Part shown: positions 43,279-53,560 of the stretch, piece by piece
How the letters are laid out: each line of letters starts with the position of its first letter
How positions within the stretch are numbered: position 1 is the stretch's first letter
Assembly (NCBI RefSeq): GCF_010731655.1
Contig: NZ_AP022619.1
Location: 4,216,001-4,280,000, forward strand
Reading direction: 5' to 3'
Source of the DNA: Mycobacterium paraseoulense
GTDB lineage: Bacteria; Actinomycetota; Actinomycetes; Mycobacteriales; Mycobacteriaceae
DNA length: 64,000 bases
Notes under the pieces: generated by a model
The model's database searches: none
Told to the model about the DNA's origin: nothing
Seen by the model: the letters and a program-made list of their open reading frames with translations, nothing else
Program-made: the position numbers and the translations under genes

Positions 43279-43291
43279 GGGTTCCCCCTCA
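43276..43291 (+). terminator. Stem-loop at the end of the M-box transcript
   Basis: TGAGGG and CCCTCA pair perfectly over a four-base loop, starting at the stop codon of the small gene. The convergent oxidoreductase gene ends 18 bases further on. There is no T-run. Confidence 0.4.
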
Positions 43292-43308
43292 ATGATCGGG
43301 GGCCCGGC

Positions 43309-44253
43309 TCACTGTGAATCGTTTGGTAGCAGAACGATTTTCCCGTGGGTGTGGCGCTTCTCAAGTTCCTTGTAGGCGTCGGCCACCCGGTCCAGCGGAT
43401 AGGTGGCGGCCACCTCGAAATCGATGGCGCCGCTGACGACGAGGTCGGCCATCTCGGCCAGCACCTCCGGCGTCGACGCCTCGGCGCTGCCCTCCGCCTT
43501 GGCGCCGACTTCGCCGGCCTTCTGAAACGAGATTATGGTGTTGATTCGGTCAGGAGCCACCCCGAGGTCGACGGCGAGCTGCACGTAGTCGGGGCCGAAC
43601 AGATCGATGAACGCGTCAATCCCGGTCGGCGCCGCCTCGCGAAGCCGGTCGGCCAGGCCATCCCCATAGGGAATCGGGGTGACGCCGTGGGCGCGCAGCC
43701 AATCGGCGTTGCCCGGTCCGGCGATGCCGAGCACCCGCGCCTTCCGCAGCACCAGAAGCTGCACGACGAGGCTGCCCACCCCGCCCGCGGCCGCCGAGAC
43801 GGCGACCGTGTCTCCCGGCTGCGGTGCCACCGCGCGAACGGCCGCGTACGCGGTCACGCCGACGACGTAGAGGGAACCCGCTACCTCCCAACGGAGTTCG
43901 GGGGATTTGTGGATAAGCTGGCCGACCGGCACCGCGGCATGGGTGGCGTGGCTGGATCGGCGGAGGCTGAACCCCAAAACCTCGTCGCCCACCGAGAATT
44001 CGGTCACTTGGGCGCCCACGGCCGTCACGACGCCGGCGAGGTCGCTGCCCTCACCGGACGGAAAGCTGGCGGGGAACATCTCGTGCAGCGCCCCGCTCCG
44101 GATGGCGGCCTCGCCCGGGTTGATACCGGCGGCGCGGATTTCGATGACCACCTCGCCGGGATCGGGGGCGGGCATATCGATGTCGGCCACGTACAACACC
44201 TCGCGGCCCCCGTACCGGTCGAACCGTACGGCGCGCGCCGTCCCAGCCGCCAT
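43309..44253 (-). CDS. Quinone oxidoreductase-like MDR protein
   Basis: The 314-residue protein is a zinc-free medium-chain dehydrogenase: IRAAGINPGEAAIRSG, GSDLAGVVTAVG, the NADPH-binding SAAAGGVGSLVVQL and the C-terminal RVADAYKELEKRHTHGKIVL are family landmarks. None of the zinc-binding cysteines of alcohol dehydrogenases is present. These enzymes reduce quinones or enones with NADPH. It lies downstream of the carboxylic acid reductase gene in the same direction, 119 bases away, and may share its transcript. Confidence 0.88.
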   Translation of the reverse strand: MAAGTARAVRFDRYGGREVLYVADIDMPAPDPGEVVIEIRAAGINPGEAAIRSGALHEMFPASFPSGEGSDLAGVVTAVGAQVTEFSVGDEVLGFSLRRSSHATHAAVPVGQLIHKSPELRWEVAGSLYVVGVTAYAAVRAVAPQPGDTVAVSAAAGGVGSLVVQLLVLRKARVLGIAGPGNADWLRAHGVTPIPYGDGLADRLREAAPTGIDAFIDLFGPDYVQLAVDLGVAPDRINTIISFQKAGEVGAKAEGSAEASTPEVLAEMADLVVSGAIDFEVAATYPLDRVADAYKELEKRHTHGKIVLLPNDSQ

Positions 44254-44372
44254 GTCGATCTCCTCCCCGTCGTGAACATGCCGTACCACGCCAGCATAGG
44301 CATCCGGAATGAGCGCCCGGGAACCGTCATCACCGCGATCAACAAGGACCTGGCCGCGCAGGGTGTGCGCGG

Positions 44373-47300
44373 CTACACCAGGCCGAGCAACCGCAGATCG
44401 AAGACGTACTTGGCGATCAAGTCGGCCGACAGATGCGGAATGTCTTTGTCCGCGCCGAGTTTGGCCGCCCGGACCGCACCGCGGAAGACATCGGTCGGGG
44501 CCGGCGCGCCGCGCAGGGGCTTCTCCGGGTTCCGGTAAGCGTCCAGCAACGGCAGCACCGACCGTTGGCGTTGCTTGTCCGGCAGGGCTCGAAGCGCGGT
44601 GGCGAAGCGCTCGAGCCACTCGTCGTAGTCGTCGATGCGCCGGATGTCGTGGCCGTCGGCGATCAACCAGTCCACGAACACGTCCAGCGAGATGCCGTCG
44701 TCGTGCGGGTTCATCACGTCATACGAGCGAAACGCCCCGGCGGACCCCGCCTCTTCGGCAGAGGTTGCGAGCTGCTCGCCGAGCGCGGTCACCGCCTCGG
44801 CCACGAAATCGGCGGGCAACCCGTCGTAATGGGCGACGGCCCGGCCACCGGTGTCGGGGGTCTCGTAGAAGGACGACGGGGCGATGCCGGTGACGAGCAG
44901 GCTGAAGATCAAGCGCGTGAAGGCATCCGGGACGTTCAGCTGTCCGGCGTAGCGGCTGTGCGCGAGAATCATGTCGGACCGGAAGACGGCGACGGATAGC
45001 CCGCACAGGTCGTGCGCCTCCCGCAGCAGCACCTCCCCGGCCCACTTGCTGTTGGCGTACCCGTTGGCGTAGCTGCCCTCGATCGGCCGAACCGGGCTGA
45101 CCGCGCGGATGTCGCCGTCCTCGGCGAATTCGGCGGGATCGACCGACATGGCCACCGCGACCGTCGACAGATAGGTCACGGGTTTGATGCGCGCGGTGAT
45201 CGCCAGGCGGATGATCTCGGCGGTGCCAACGACGTTCGGCCCGAACAGTTGGTCGTAGGGCAGCACGTGGTTGACCAGCGCCGCCGGGTGAACGATCAGG
45301 TCCACACCGTGGGCCAGGCCGTCCCACGTCGCCTGGTCCAGCCCCAGGTTCGGCTCGCCGATATCGCCGGCGATGACCTCCAGGTGGTCGGCCGCCAGCT
45401 CACGGAACCGGTCGACCAGGCGGGGATCGCCGCTGCGGTAGACGTCCTCGAGCCGCGTGGCGGCCGCCGCGGCGTCGGTGCCGCGGACGACGCAGATGAG
45501 CTTTCCGCCCGTCTCGGCGAGCCGCTCCAGCCATTCCAGGCAGAGGAACCGGCCGAGGTAGCCGTTGGCGCCGGTCAACAGGACCGTGCGCGGTGTGCCG
45601 GTGGCGCGCGGCAGTTCCGGGGCGGCGGCCAGGGTGTTCGCGTCGATGAACGTGTCCAGGGTGAGGTCGGCCGCGCGGACCTCGGTGGCGTCGCGCCCGT
45701 GCACCGTTGCGAACGTCGGCCGCCGCGATCCCGAAGCACGTTCGGCCGCAACGTATTCCGCCAGCTGACCCAGGTCGGTGGCCGGACCGATGATCATTCC
45801 TACCGGCACCTCGACCTCGAAAATGTCTTGCAGCAGGTTGGAGAAGGTCAGGGCCGACAGGGAGTCCCCGCCGAGTTCGACGAACAGGGCGCCCGGCTCC
45901 GGCGGGCCGCCCGCGAGGCCGAGCAGCGCTTCGGCGGCGCGCGCCAGTGTGTCGATGACCGGGCGGTCGGCCGCACCCTCGCGCAACGCCCGCAGCTCGC
46001 TCACCCGGTTCGCGGCCAGGTCCGCGTACAACTGCTCCAGCCGCTCGCCGTAACGTTCTTTGAGCCTCGGCCGCAGTAACTTTCCCACCCCGGACAGTAG
46101 CCCGTTGTCTTCGCTGAACGGTTCGGGCTCGATGATAAAGTCGGCCGGCACCTCGTAGGACTGCAGCTCGGCGAGTTTGCCCGACTGGCGCAGGGATTCG
46201 CGGAGGGCGGACCTGAGCCCGTCGGCGTCGTCGGCGAATCTTTCCAGCGCCTCAGCGGTCGGCACGGTGACCGCCAACAGGTAGGGGCGTTCGCTGTTGC
46301 CGTAGACGAAGATCTGGCGGATCAGGGCCGCGCTACTGAACACGGCCTCCAGGCGCGCGACGGCGACGAATTCGCCTTGGGAGAGCTTCAATACGTTGTT
46401 GCGCCGGTCGACGTAGGCGAGCCGATCCGGCCCCAGCTCGGCCATCACGTCCCCGGTCCGGTAGTAGCCCTGCGCGTCGAAGGCATTGGCGGTGACGTCG
46501 GGACGCTTGAAATATCCGGGTGTGGCGGTCTGCGACTTGACCAGCAGCTCACCCCGCGGAAACGGTTTGTCCGTAAGGAAATAACCCAGTTCGGGAACGT
46601 CGACAAGCTTGTAATCCAGGACGGGGGGGCGGTTGATCCTGCCGTCCTTGGTCACCATTCCGACCTCGGTCAACCCGTAGCCGTCGAGGACGTGCACATC
46701 GAGGCAGACCTCGACGAAACCGCGCATCTCCGCGGCCAGCGGCGCCGTGCCGCAGAACGCGGTGACGATGCGTCCGCCCAAGATCTGCTCGCGCAACTCC
46801 GTCCCCGCCTCGGTCTCGGCGGATTCCTGCTCGGCTCCCTGGGACACCCGCCGGTCGACGGCGCTTTGGTAGCGCTGGTACAGCATCTCTGCCACCCGGG
46901 GCACCAACCCCATCTCGGTGGGGCGCACCAGGTTCCAGTCTTCGAACAGCGTGGAGAGGTCGCTCTCGGGGACGAAGTAGCTGGTGCCGCCCGCTTGGAA
47001 CGCGGTCGACAACGGTATCCGGCCGCCGAGGTGGTTCAGCGGCATGAAATTGACGTTGAGCACGGGCGTGTCCGCGAAGTCGGGCATCAGCTCGTTGGTC
47101 CACAGCTTGCACAGCATCCGCTCGGTGTACATGGCGCCCTTGGGCAGTCCGGTGCTGCCCGACGTGTACATGATCATGGCCAGGCGGTCGTCGGTGCCGC
47201 CGGTATACGGCGGCTCGGGCGGCAGGGTGCGACCGCGCTCGATCAGCTCGTCGAACGTCTCGATCGCCACCGTCATCCCGGCGGCCGACAGCTTCGCCCG

Positions 47301-47960
47301 CGCGCGTGCCAAAGCTTCACGCTGGTCGTCGATTTCGGGGAAGTAGTCGAAGACCACCAAGCGCCGCACAGACGCGCTGCCCAGCGCCGCCTCGACGGCA
47401 AGGTCGAGGTAGCCGGCGCCGGCCGCGAGCACCCGCGGCTCGACCTCGGCGACGATCGGCTGCAAACGTGACGCCGACGCGTTGTGTTGCAGGGGGACCG
47501 CCACCAGCCCGAGATAGCCGGACACCAGGTCGAGGGTGAGGTACTCGGCGCTGGCGAAACCCATTGTGGCGACGAAATCTCCCGGGCCCACCGGGTTCGC
47601 GGCGTCGCGGCGCCAGGCGGCGGCGATCGCCGCCACGTTGGCCCAAAGCTCGCGATAGCTGATGGTCTCGAACCGGGGCAGCAATTGCGCCGTGGTGCGA
47701 CCGTTTTCGGGATCGGTGCTCAATGAACGTGCCCGCCAGCCCAGTGCCGGGCGATCGGCGTAGCCGTCGACGTAGGTCTGCAGGATCTCGGTCAGCCGCA
47801 GCCCCGGGCGGCGCGCCGTCCGCTGAAGCGACGGATCCGGCTTGGTGTTCCGGAACTGCTCGTCTTCGACGTACAGCTGACGGATACGTTCGGCCACTCG
47901 CTGCCGTGCCGGGCTGCTCGAATCCGCAACGGTCGGTTCCCGCTTCGCGTCACCCGTCAT
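44373..47960 (-). CDS. car: Carboxylic acid reductase (CAR/FadD9-type)
   Basis: The 1195-residue protein has the three-part CAR architecture. An adenylation domain (about 1-640) carries [18 protein letters not shown] and [13 protein letters not shown] carrier domain has the phosphopantetheine Ser700 in [10 protein letters not shown] reductase domain has [10 protein letters not shown] near residue 796 and a Tyr-Lys pair in [12 protein letters not shown]. CARs convert fatty or aromatic acids to aldehydes using ATP and NADPH. Phosphopantetheinyl transferase is needed and is not encoded here. The ATG at 47960 is preferred over 48026 because GGGAGG precedes it and the length then fits the family. 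Confidence 0.93.
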   Translation of the reverse strand: MTGDAKREPTVADSSSPARQRVAERIRQLYVEDEQFRNTKPDPSLQRTARRPGLRLTEILQTYVDGYADRPALGWRARSLSTDPENGRTTAQLLPRFETISYRELWANVAAIAAAWRRDAANPVGPGDFVATMGFASAEYLTLDLVSGYLGLVAVPLQHNASASRLQPIVAEVEPRVLAAGAGYLDLAVEAALGSASVRRLVVFDYFPEIDDQREALARARAKLSAAGMTVAIETFDELIERGRTLPPEPPYTGGTDDRLAMIMYTSGSTGLPKGAMYTERMLCKLWTNELMPDFADTPVLNVNFMPLNHLGGRIPLSTAFQAGGTSYFVPESDLSTLFEDWNLVRPTEMGLVPRVAEMLYQRYQSAVDRRVSQGAEQESAETEAGTELREQILGGRIVTAFCGTAPLAAEMRGFVEVCLDVHVLDGYGLTEVGMVTKDGRINRPPVLDYKLVDVPELGYFLTDKPFPRGELLVKSQTATPGYFKRPDVTANAFDAQGYYRTGDVMAELGPDRLAYVDRRNNVLKLSQGEFVAVARLEAVFSSAALIRQIFVYGNSERPYLLAVTVPTAEALERFADDADGLRSALRESLRQSGKLAELQSYEVPADFIIEPEPFSEDNGLLSGVGKLLRPRLKERYGERLEQLYADLAANRVSELRALREGAADRPVIDTLARAAEALLGLAGGPPEPGALFVELGGDSLSALTFSNLLQDIFEVEVPVGMIIGPATDLGQLAEYVAAERASGSRRPTFATVHGRDATEVRAADLTLDTFIDANTLAAAPELPRATGTPRTVLLTGANGYLGRFLCLEWLERLAETGGKLICVVRGTDAAAAATRLEDVYRSGDPRLVDRFRELAADHLEVIAGDIGEPNLGLDQATWDGLAHGVDLIVHPAALVNHVLPYDQLFGPNVVGTAEIIRLAITARIKPVTYLSTVAVAMSVDPAEFAEDGDIRAVSPVRPIEGSYANGYANSKWAGEVLLREAHDLCGLSVAVFRSDMILAHSRYAGQLNVPDAFTRLIFSLLVTGIAPSSFYETPDTGGRAVAHYDGLPADFVAEAVTALGEQLATSAEEAGSAGAFRSYDVMNPHDDGISLDVFVDWLIADGHDIRRIDDYDEWLERFATALRALPDKQRQRSVLPLLDAYRNPEKPLRGAPAPTDVFRGAVRAAKLGADKDIPHLSADLIAKYVFDLRLLGLV

Positions 47961-48065
47961 GGCCAGCCTCCCGTTTGGATCCTCGTTTACGGAGAACTCA
48001 CTGCCGCTGGCCAGTCTTCCGTTCAATCGTTGTGACGGTCGTCACATGGGGAGAGGCGGGCGCGA

Positions 48066-48821
48066 TCAGGCGACGACCTGGATGGGATCGCCGACGTTCA
48101 CCTGGTTGAAGTACCAGGCGGCGTTGTCGGGACTGAGGTTGATGCAGCCATGGCTGACGTTTGCGTAGCCCTGGGAGTCGACGGACCAGGGTGCGGAGTG
48201 CACGTAGACGCCACTCCAGGTGACACGGACGGCGTACTGGGCGGTGATCTTGTATCCCTCGGGCGAACTCAGCGGGATGCCGATGGTCCGCGAATCCATC
48301 ACGACGGACCGGTCCTTTTCCAGCGCGGTGAAGTTACCGATCGGCGTGGGCCGGCTGGGCTTGCCCATCGACGCGGGCATGGTGCGCAGCACTTCGCCGT
48401 TGCGGCTCACGGTGAAGGTGTGCGCGGAGATGTCGGCAACGCCGAGTAACGCGTCACCGGTGTCGAATCCCGTCGTCAGGGCCTGGATACCGACGGAGAC
48501 GTGGGTGTGGGCCGGCCAGTACTGGTTGGGCACCCACTGGACGACGTTGTTCTTGACCCATTCGAAGTGTCCCGGCGTGTTGCTCGGCGACGCCACGTGA
48601 ATGGAGCGCTCGACGGCGGCGCGGTCACCGACGGGCGCCGTGAACGTCACCACCACCGGGTGCGCGACCCCGACGACTGCGCCGTTGGCCGGCAAAACCG
48701 AGGCGACCGAGGGGGCGGGTTGCGGCGCGGGGACGGACGCGTGGCTGCGGCCGACCGATCCGATCAGCCCCATCGCCGTGATCGCGACCATAACAAATAG
48801 ATAACGAACACCTCGACGCAT
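48066..48821 (-). CDS. ldtA: L,D-transpeptidase LdtA (Rv0116c orthologue)
   Basis: The protein has an N-terminal membrane or signal segment (RYLFVMVAITAMGLIGSVGR), an Ig-like domain (about 40-125) and a YkuD catalytic domain with the nucleophile Cys in NVSHGCINLS and the conserved His in VHSAPW. It makes 3-3 cross-links in peptidoglycan and can be inhibited by carbapenems. The ATG at 48821 gives 251 residues, the length of the M. tuberculosis protein; an in-frame ATG at 48854 would add eleven residues. It is divergent from oxyS as in M. tuberculosis. Confidence 0.93.
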   Translation of the reverse strand: MRRGVRYLFVMVAITAMGLIGSVGRSHASVPAPQPAPSVASVLPANGAVVGVAHPVVVTFTAPVGDRAAVERSIHVASPSNTPGHFEWVKNNVVQWVPNQYWPAHTHVSVGIQALTTGFDTGDALLGVADISAHTFTVSRNGEVLRTMPASMGKPSRPTPIGNFTALEKDRSVVMDSRTIGIPLSSPEGYKITAQYAVRVTWSGVYVHSAPWSVDSQGYANVSHGCINLSPDNAAWYFNQVNVGDPIQVVA

Positions 48822-49110
48822 AGCGCCCGCCCTTCGAGATGGTGCGATTGACACGACTGTATTCTACCGGCTGTACCCGTATTGCCGCTTTCAGCAAACT
48901 TTCACCGGCCCGCGGCAGCCCGATTTCGCGCGGTGGCCCGGCCGTCCGCTCGATGCGCTGGGCGGGCCCTCGGCGCCACTTCCGGGCGATTCCGCCGAGC
49001 ATAGGCATTTTGGCACCCGCCGGGGAATTCGTCGGTGCTGTACCGGCTTGCCGGACTGGCTGGGGCGTCGGTGAGACGTTAGCCTCAGCGAAACTCCGTG
49101 CGCCGAGGAG

Positions 49111-50049
49111 GTGCGGGTGCTGTTCCGACAGTTGGAGTACTTTGTCGCGGTCGCGCAGGAGCGCCACTTCGCCCGGGCCGCCGAGAAGTGCTTCGTGTCT
49201 CAACCCGCGCTGTCGGCCGCCATCGCCAAGCTGGAGCGCGAGCTGAACGTCACCCTGATCAACCGCGGGCACAGCTTCGAAGGGCTCACGCCCGAAGGGG
49301 AGCGGTTGGTGGTGTGGGCGAGGCGGATTCTCGCCGAGCACGACGCTTTCAAGGCCGAGGTGCATGCGGTGCGATCGGGTATCACCGGCATGCTGCGGCT
49401 GGGCACGGTCCCCACCGCCTCGACGACGGCCTCCCTGGTGCTCTCGGCGTTCTGCTCGGCGCATCCGTTGGCGAAGGTGCACATCCTCTCCCGGCTGGCG
49501 GGCACCGAACTGTACCGACGGCTGCGCGAATTCGAGCTGGACGCCGCAATCGTGCACGCTGCTCCCGACGAGGCCCACGACATGAATCTGGTGCCGCTGT
49601 ACGAGGAGCATTATGTGCTGTTGTCGCCGGCGGACATGCTGGCATCAACCGCCTCGACGATGACCTGGCCGGAGGCGGCGCAGTTGCCGCTCGCGTTGCT
49701 CACCGCCGACATGCGGGACCGCCAGATCATCGACAAAGCCTTCGCCGACCACGCCATCGAAGTGGCCCCGCAGCTGGAAACCGACTCCGTCGCTTCACTA
49801 TTCGCTCAGGTCGCCGCCGGTAATTGGGCGTGCATCGTGCCGCACACCTGGTTGTGGACGTCGCCACTGGGTCCGGAGGTCCGCGCTGTGGAGATGGTCG
49901 ATCCGGCGCTCAAGGCCGACATCGCCCTGGCCACCAATTCCGCCGGGCCGGGGTCACCGATCGCCCGCGCGCTCGTCGCGTCCGCCCAGCAGCTGTCGCT
50001 GAACGAGTTCTTCGACGCGCAGCTGTCGCGAATCACCCACCGGCACTGA
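49111..50049 (+). CDS. oxyS: LysR-family regulator OxyS
   Basis: The 312-residue protein has a LysR helix-turn-helix at the N-terminus (FRQLEYFVAVAQERHFARAA, then CFVSQPALSAAIAKLE) and a two-lobed effector domain. Gene order (ldtA, oxyS, oxcA, fadD7) identifies it with Rv0117, named OxyS for its reported effect on oxidative-stress genes. It starts with GTG at 49111, with a second GTG at 49117. It overlaps the end of oxcA by 17 bases, tail to tail. Effects on oxcA and fadD7 are possible. Confidence 0.92.
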   Translation: MRVLFRQLEYFVAVAQERHFARAAEKCFVSQPALSAAIAKLERELNVTLINRGHSFEGLTPEGERLVVWARRILAEHDAFKAEVHAVRSGITGMLRLGTVPTASTTASLVLSAFCSAHPLAKVHILSRLAGTELYRRLREFELDAAIVHAAPDEAHDMNLVPLYEEHYVLLSPADMLASTASTMTWPEAAQLPLALLTADMRDRQIIDKAFADHAIEVAPQLETDSVASLFAQVAAGNWACIVPHTWLWTSPLGPEVRAVEMVDPALKADIALATNSAGPGSPIARALVASAQQLSLNEFFDAQLSRITHRH

Positions 50050-51745
50050 CTTTCCCCGGCTTCGCCGCGCTGGTCGGGTTCAGACTCGCCAGGTGCCCGC
50101 TTTCCACCCCGGCCGCGGGGTCGAGCTCGCAGTCGATGACCGACGGTGTCCGGGAGCCGATCGCGGCGGACAGTGCCGACCGCAATTCCGCCGGGGTGGT
50201 GACGTGATATCCCTTGCCGCCGAAGGCCTCAGCGATGAGCTCGTGATGCGCCTGCGCGTTCAGCACGGTAGGAGCCGGATCCGTTCCGGTCGGGGATTCG
50301 TCGCCGCGGTAGACGCCGCCGTTGTTGAGGATGACGACGGTCACCGGAAGCCGGTAGCGGCAGATCGTCTCGACCTCCATGCCGCTGAATCCGAACGCGC
50401 TGTCGCCCTCGATCGCGACCACGGGCTGTCCGGTTTCGACGGCGGCGGCGATGGCGTAACCCATGCCGATGCCCATGACACCCCAGGTACCGGTGTCCAG
50501 CCGGTGCCGCGGCACCGCCATGCCGATGACGTTGCGGGCCAGGTCCAGCGCGTTGGCACCCTCGTTGACTACGTAAGCGTCCGGGTTCTCTTGCAGCACG
50601 GCATGAATCACGCCGAGCGCGTTGTAAAAGCGCATGGGGTGCGGGTCTTCGGCCAGGCGTTCGCGCATCTTGGCGTCGTTATGGGCGGCGCGCTCGGCCA
50701 GCTCGTCGGTCCATTCAGCGGACACGGTGAGGGGGTGGGCTACGACGCCGTCGCGCAGCGCCGACATCACCGAGCCGATGTCACCGGCCAGTGGTGCCGC
50801 GATCGGCTGATTGCTGTCGAACTCCGACGGGGCGATGTCGACCTGCACGAATTTCGCATCGGCGGACCACTGCGGCGAGTTCCCGTGGGCCAACAGCCAG
50901 TTCAGCCGGGCGCCGACCAGCAAGACCACGTCCGCGCGTGCGATCGCCAGCGAGCGGGCGGCCGCCACCGACTGGGGGTGGGCATCCGGCAGCAGCCCCT
51001 TGGCCATCGACATCGGCAGGAACGGAATCCCGCTGGCCTCGACGAATTCCCGAATCACGTTGTCTGCCTGGGCGTATGCCGCGCCCTTGCCGAGTACGAT
51101 CAACGGTCGGCGCGCTTGCTGCAACATCCGCAGGGCGTGTTCGACCGCTTCGGGTGCCGGCAGCTGGCGGGGCGCGGGGTCGACGACCCGCCAGACCGTT
51201 TCCGCGCCGGCCGCGGCTTCCATCGCCTGCCCCAACACCGCACCGGGGATGTCGAGGTAGACGCCGCCAGGGCGGCCCGAGGCCGCGGTGCGGATGGCGC
51301 GCGCGACGCCGCGCCCGATATCCTCGACCCGGCCGATCCGGTAGGCCTCCTTCACGAACGGCCGTGCGGCGTTGAGCTGGTCGATGTCCTGGTAGTCACC
51401 GCGGTGTAAGTCGACCAGCGCCCGATTGCTGGATCCCGAGATCTGGATCATCGGGAAGCAGTTCGCGGTGGCGTTGGCAAGCGCCGGCAACCCGTTGAGG
51501 AAACCGGGCCCGGATGTCGTCAGGCAGACGCCCGGCCGGCCGGTCAAAAATCCGGCGGCGGCCGCGGCGTTGCCGGCCGAGGCCTCCTGCCGGAAGCCGA
51601 TGTAGCGGATTCCGGAAGCCTGCGCGACGCGGGCGAGGTCGGTGACCGGGATGCCGACGATCCCGTACATGGTGGCGACGTCGTTGGCCTTGAGCGCTTC
51701 CACCACCAGATGGAAGCCGTCGATCAAACGCGTGGACGCGGTCAT
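50033..51745 (-). CDS. oxcA: Oxalyl-CoA decarboxylase OxcA (ThDP)
   Basis: The 570-residue protein has the ThDP layout with the activating Glu in IGFRQEASAGNAA, a central domain with PFLPMSMAKGLLPDAHP, and a canonical cofactor motif EGDSAFGFSGMEVETI ending LNNGGVY. Position and length identify it with Rv0118c. It decarboxylates oxalyl-CoA to formyl-CoA; related enzymes cleave 2-hydroxyacyl-CoAs. It is divergent from fadD7, which encodes an acyl-CoA ligase that could supply the CoA thioester. Compared with the ThDP enzyme at 36472, this one keeps Asn-Asn. Confidence 0.92.
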   Translation of the reverse strand: MTASTRLIDGFHLVVEALKANDVATMYGIVGIPVTDLARVAQASGIRYIGFRQEASAGNAAAAAGFLTGRPGVCLTTSGPGFLNGLPALANATANCFPMIQISGSSNRALVDLHRGDYQDIDQLNAARPFVKEAYRIGRVEDIGRGVARAIRTAASGRPGGVYLDIPGAVLGQAMEAAAGAETVWRVVDPAPRQLPAPEAVEHALRMLQQARRPLIVLGKGAAYAQADNVIREFVEASGIPFLPMSMAKGLLPDAHPQSVAAARSLAIARADVVLLVGARLNWLLAHGNSPQWSADAKFVQVDIAPSEFDSNQPIAAPLAGDIGSVMSALRDGVVAHPLTVSAEWTDELAERAAHNDAKMRERLAEDPHPMRFYNALGVIHAVLQENPDAYVVNEGANALDLARNVIGMAVPRHRLDTGTWGVMGIGMGYAIAAAVETGQPVVAIEGDSAFGFSGMEVETICRYRLPVTVVILNNGGVYRGDESPTGTDPAPTVLNAQAHHELIAEAFGGKGYHVTTPAELRSALSAAIGSRTPSVIDCELDPAAGVESGHLASLNPTSAAKPGKVSAGG

Positions 51746-51844
51746 GGGGGCGACTCCTCGTGTGTGGTCGGAGGTGAAGTAAAGCCTCGGCCCTTACTCT
51801 GACGCGGCGACCCCGCGGGTGTCCAAGACGGAGCCGCTATGCGT

Positions 51845-51863
51845 CGATAGCCATCGGTTATCG
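51845..51863. promoter_or_regulatory. Imperfect dyad in oxcA-fadD7 divergent region
   Basis: CGATAGCC and GGTTATCG form an eight-base dyad with one mismatch around three bases, within the 209-base region between oxcA and fadD7. The form suits a LysR site, and oxyS is nearby. Weak evidence. Confidence 0.3.
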
Positions 51864-51954
51864 GTCGTGAGTGAATCAATATTGGACGGGCGGCGAGGCC
51901 AACCGGCATGGTTCGAGCAGGCGCCTGCGACGGCTTACGGGAAGGGAGCGCGGG

Positions 51955-53556
51955 ATGAGGACGACGAGGCCCGAGGAGATCATCGGCGGTGGCATGGGCT
52001 CAGCGGGGGTGCCGGGTCCACGCATCGCGGATCTGGTCGAGGAGGTGGCGCGGCGAACCCCGGAGGCGCGCGCGCTCGTCGTCACCTCCGATCGGATACC
52101 GGTGAGCTACCGCGACCTGCTGCGCCTCGCGGACGAACTGGCGGGGCAGCTGAAGCGGAGCGGGCTGGCGCCGGGGGACCGCATCGCGCTGCGCTGCGGA
52201 AGCAACGCGGAGTTCGTCGTCGGGTTGCTGGCGGCTTCGCGGGCCGACCTGGTCGCGGTCCCGCTGGATCCGGCGCTACCGGTCGGCGAGCAGCGCGCCC
52301 GCAGCGCGGCCGTGGGGGCGCGGGCGGCGCTCGTCGACGGCGTCGCACCCGGCGTGGAGGAGGGCGGGGAAGACGCCCTGGCGTGGTGGCCACTCGCGGT
52401 GACGGCCAGCCGCGCGGACGCCGCCGCGACGGTCAGGGTGGACGCCACCACCAAACCGGCACAACGGTTTTCCACTCCCGAGGGCCTGCGCGACGACGAC
52501 GCCATGATCATGTTCACCGGTGGCACCACCGGGGTGCCGAAGATGGTCCCGTGGACCCGCGGCAACATCGCCGGCTCGGTGCGGGCCATCATCGGCGGAT
52601 ACGAACTGGGCCCCCGGGACGCCACCGTGGCGGTGATGCCGCTCTACCACGGTCACGGGCTGCTCGCCGCGCTGCTGGCGACGCTGGTGTCCGGGGGCAC
52701 GGTGTTGCTGCCCGCCCGCGGACGGTTCTCGGCGCACACCTTCTGGGATGACATCGGAGCCGTCCGCGCCACCTGGTACACCGCCGTCCCGACGATTCAC
52801 CAGATCCTGCTGGAGCGGGCGGGCGCCGACCGACCGGGCAACGCCGCGTTGCGGTTCATCCGCAGTTGCAGCGCGCCGCTGACCGCCGAGGCGGCGCAGG
52901 CGCTGCAGGACACGTTCTCGGCCCCGGTGGTGTGTGCCTTCGGGATGACCGAGGCCACCCACCAGGTGGCGACCACCGGAATCGGTCACGCCGAAAACCC
53001 CGCGGCCACACCGGGTCTGGTCGGTCAATCGACCGGTCCGGAGATTCGGATCGTCGGGTCCGACGGCCGGCCCGCGCCCGCGGGTGAGGTCGGCGAGGTC
53101 TGGTTGCACGGGTCCACCGTGGTGCGGGGCTACCTCGGCGACCCGTCGATCACCGCCGCCAATTTCACCGACGGGTGGCTGCGCACGGGTGACCTGGGAA
53201 CGCTCTCGGCGGCCGGCGAACTGATCATCCGCGGCCGCATCAAGGAACTCATCAACCGGGGCGGGGAGAAGATCTCCCCGGAACGCGTCGAGGGCGTGCT
53301 GGGCAGCCACCCCGACGTGCTGGAGGTGGCGGTCTTCGGGATGCCCGACAAGCTGTACGGCGAGACGGTGGCCGCGGTGATCGTCCCCCGGGGATCCGCC
53401 GCACCGACCGCGGACGAGCTCGCCGCGTTCGCCGGCGACCGGCTGGCCCCCTTCGAGGTGCCGGGCAGTTTCCAGCTGGCCGCGGAGCTGCCGCACACCG
53501 CGAAGGGGTCGCTGGACCGGCGCGCCGTCGCCCAGCGGTTCGGGCGAGGGGCGTGA
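51955..53556 (+). CDS. fadD7: Acyl-CoA synthetase FadD7
   Basis: The 533-residue enzyme has the P-loop MFTGGTTGVPKMVPWT, FGMTEATHQV, LRTGDLGTL, IKELINRGGEKISPERVE and the C-terminal lysine in HTAKGSLDRR. The sequence resembles oxalate-CoA ligases of the AAE3 type, and the divergent oxcA supports an oxalyl-CoA role. Gene order matches Rv0119. The ATG at 51955 follows GAAGGGAG and is preferred over the upstream ATG at 51871. It converges on fusA2 with a four-base gap. Confidence 0.92.
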   Translation: MRTTRPEEIIGGGMGSAGVPGPRIADLVEEVARRTPEARALVVTSDRIPVSYRDLLRLADELAGQLKRSGLAPGDRIALRCGSNAEFVVGLLAASRADLVAVPLDPALPVGEQRARSAAVGARAALVDGVAPGVEEGGEDALAWWPLAVTASRADAAATVRVDATTKPAQRFSTPEGLRDDDAMIMFTGGTTGVPKMVPWTRGNIAGSVRAIIGGYELGPRDATVAVMPLYHGHGLLAALLATLVSGGTVLLPARGRFSAHTFWDDIGAVRATWYTAVPTIHQILLERAGADRPGNAALRFIRSCSAPLTAEAAQALQDTFSAPVVCAFGMTEATHQVATTGIGHAENPAATPGLVGQSTGPEIRIVGSDGRPAPAGEVGEVWLHGSTVVRGYLGDPSITAANFTDGWLRTGDLGTLSAAGELIIRGRIKELINRGGEKISPERVEGVLGSHPDVLEVAVFGMPDKLYGETVAAVIVPRGSAAPTADELAAFAGDRLAPFEVPGSFQLAAELPHTAKGSLDRRAVAQRFGRGA

Positions 53557-53560
53557 GCGC

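Noticed and set aside
48848..48880. TTGACA with a possible -10 on the plus strand between ldtA and oxyS
   Set aside because: It points toward oxyS but is about 240 bases from its start, and the -10 match is poor.
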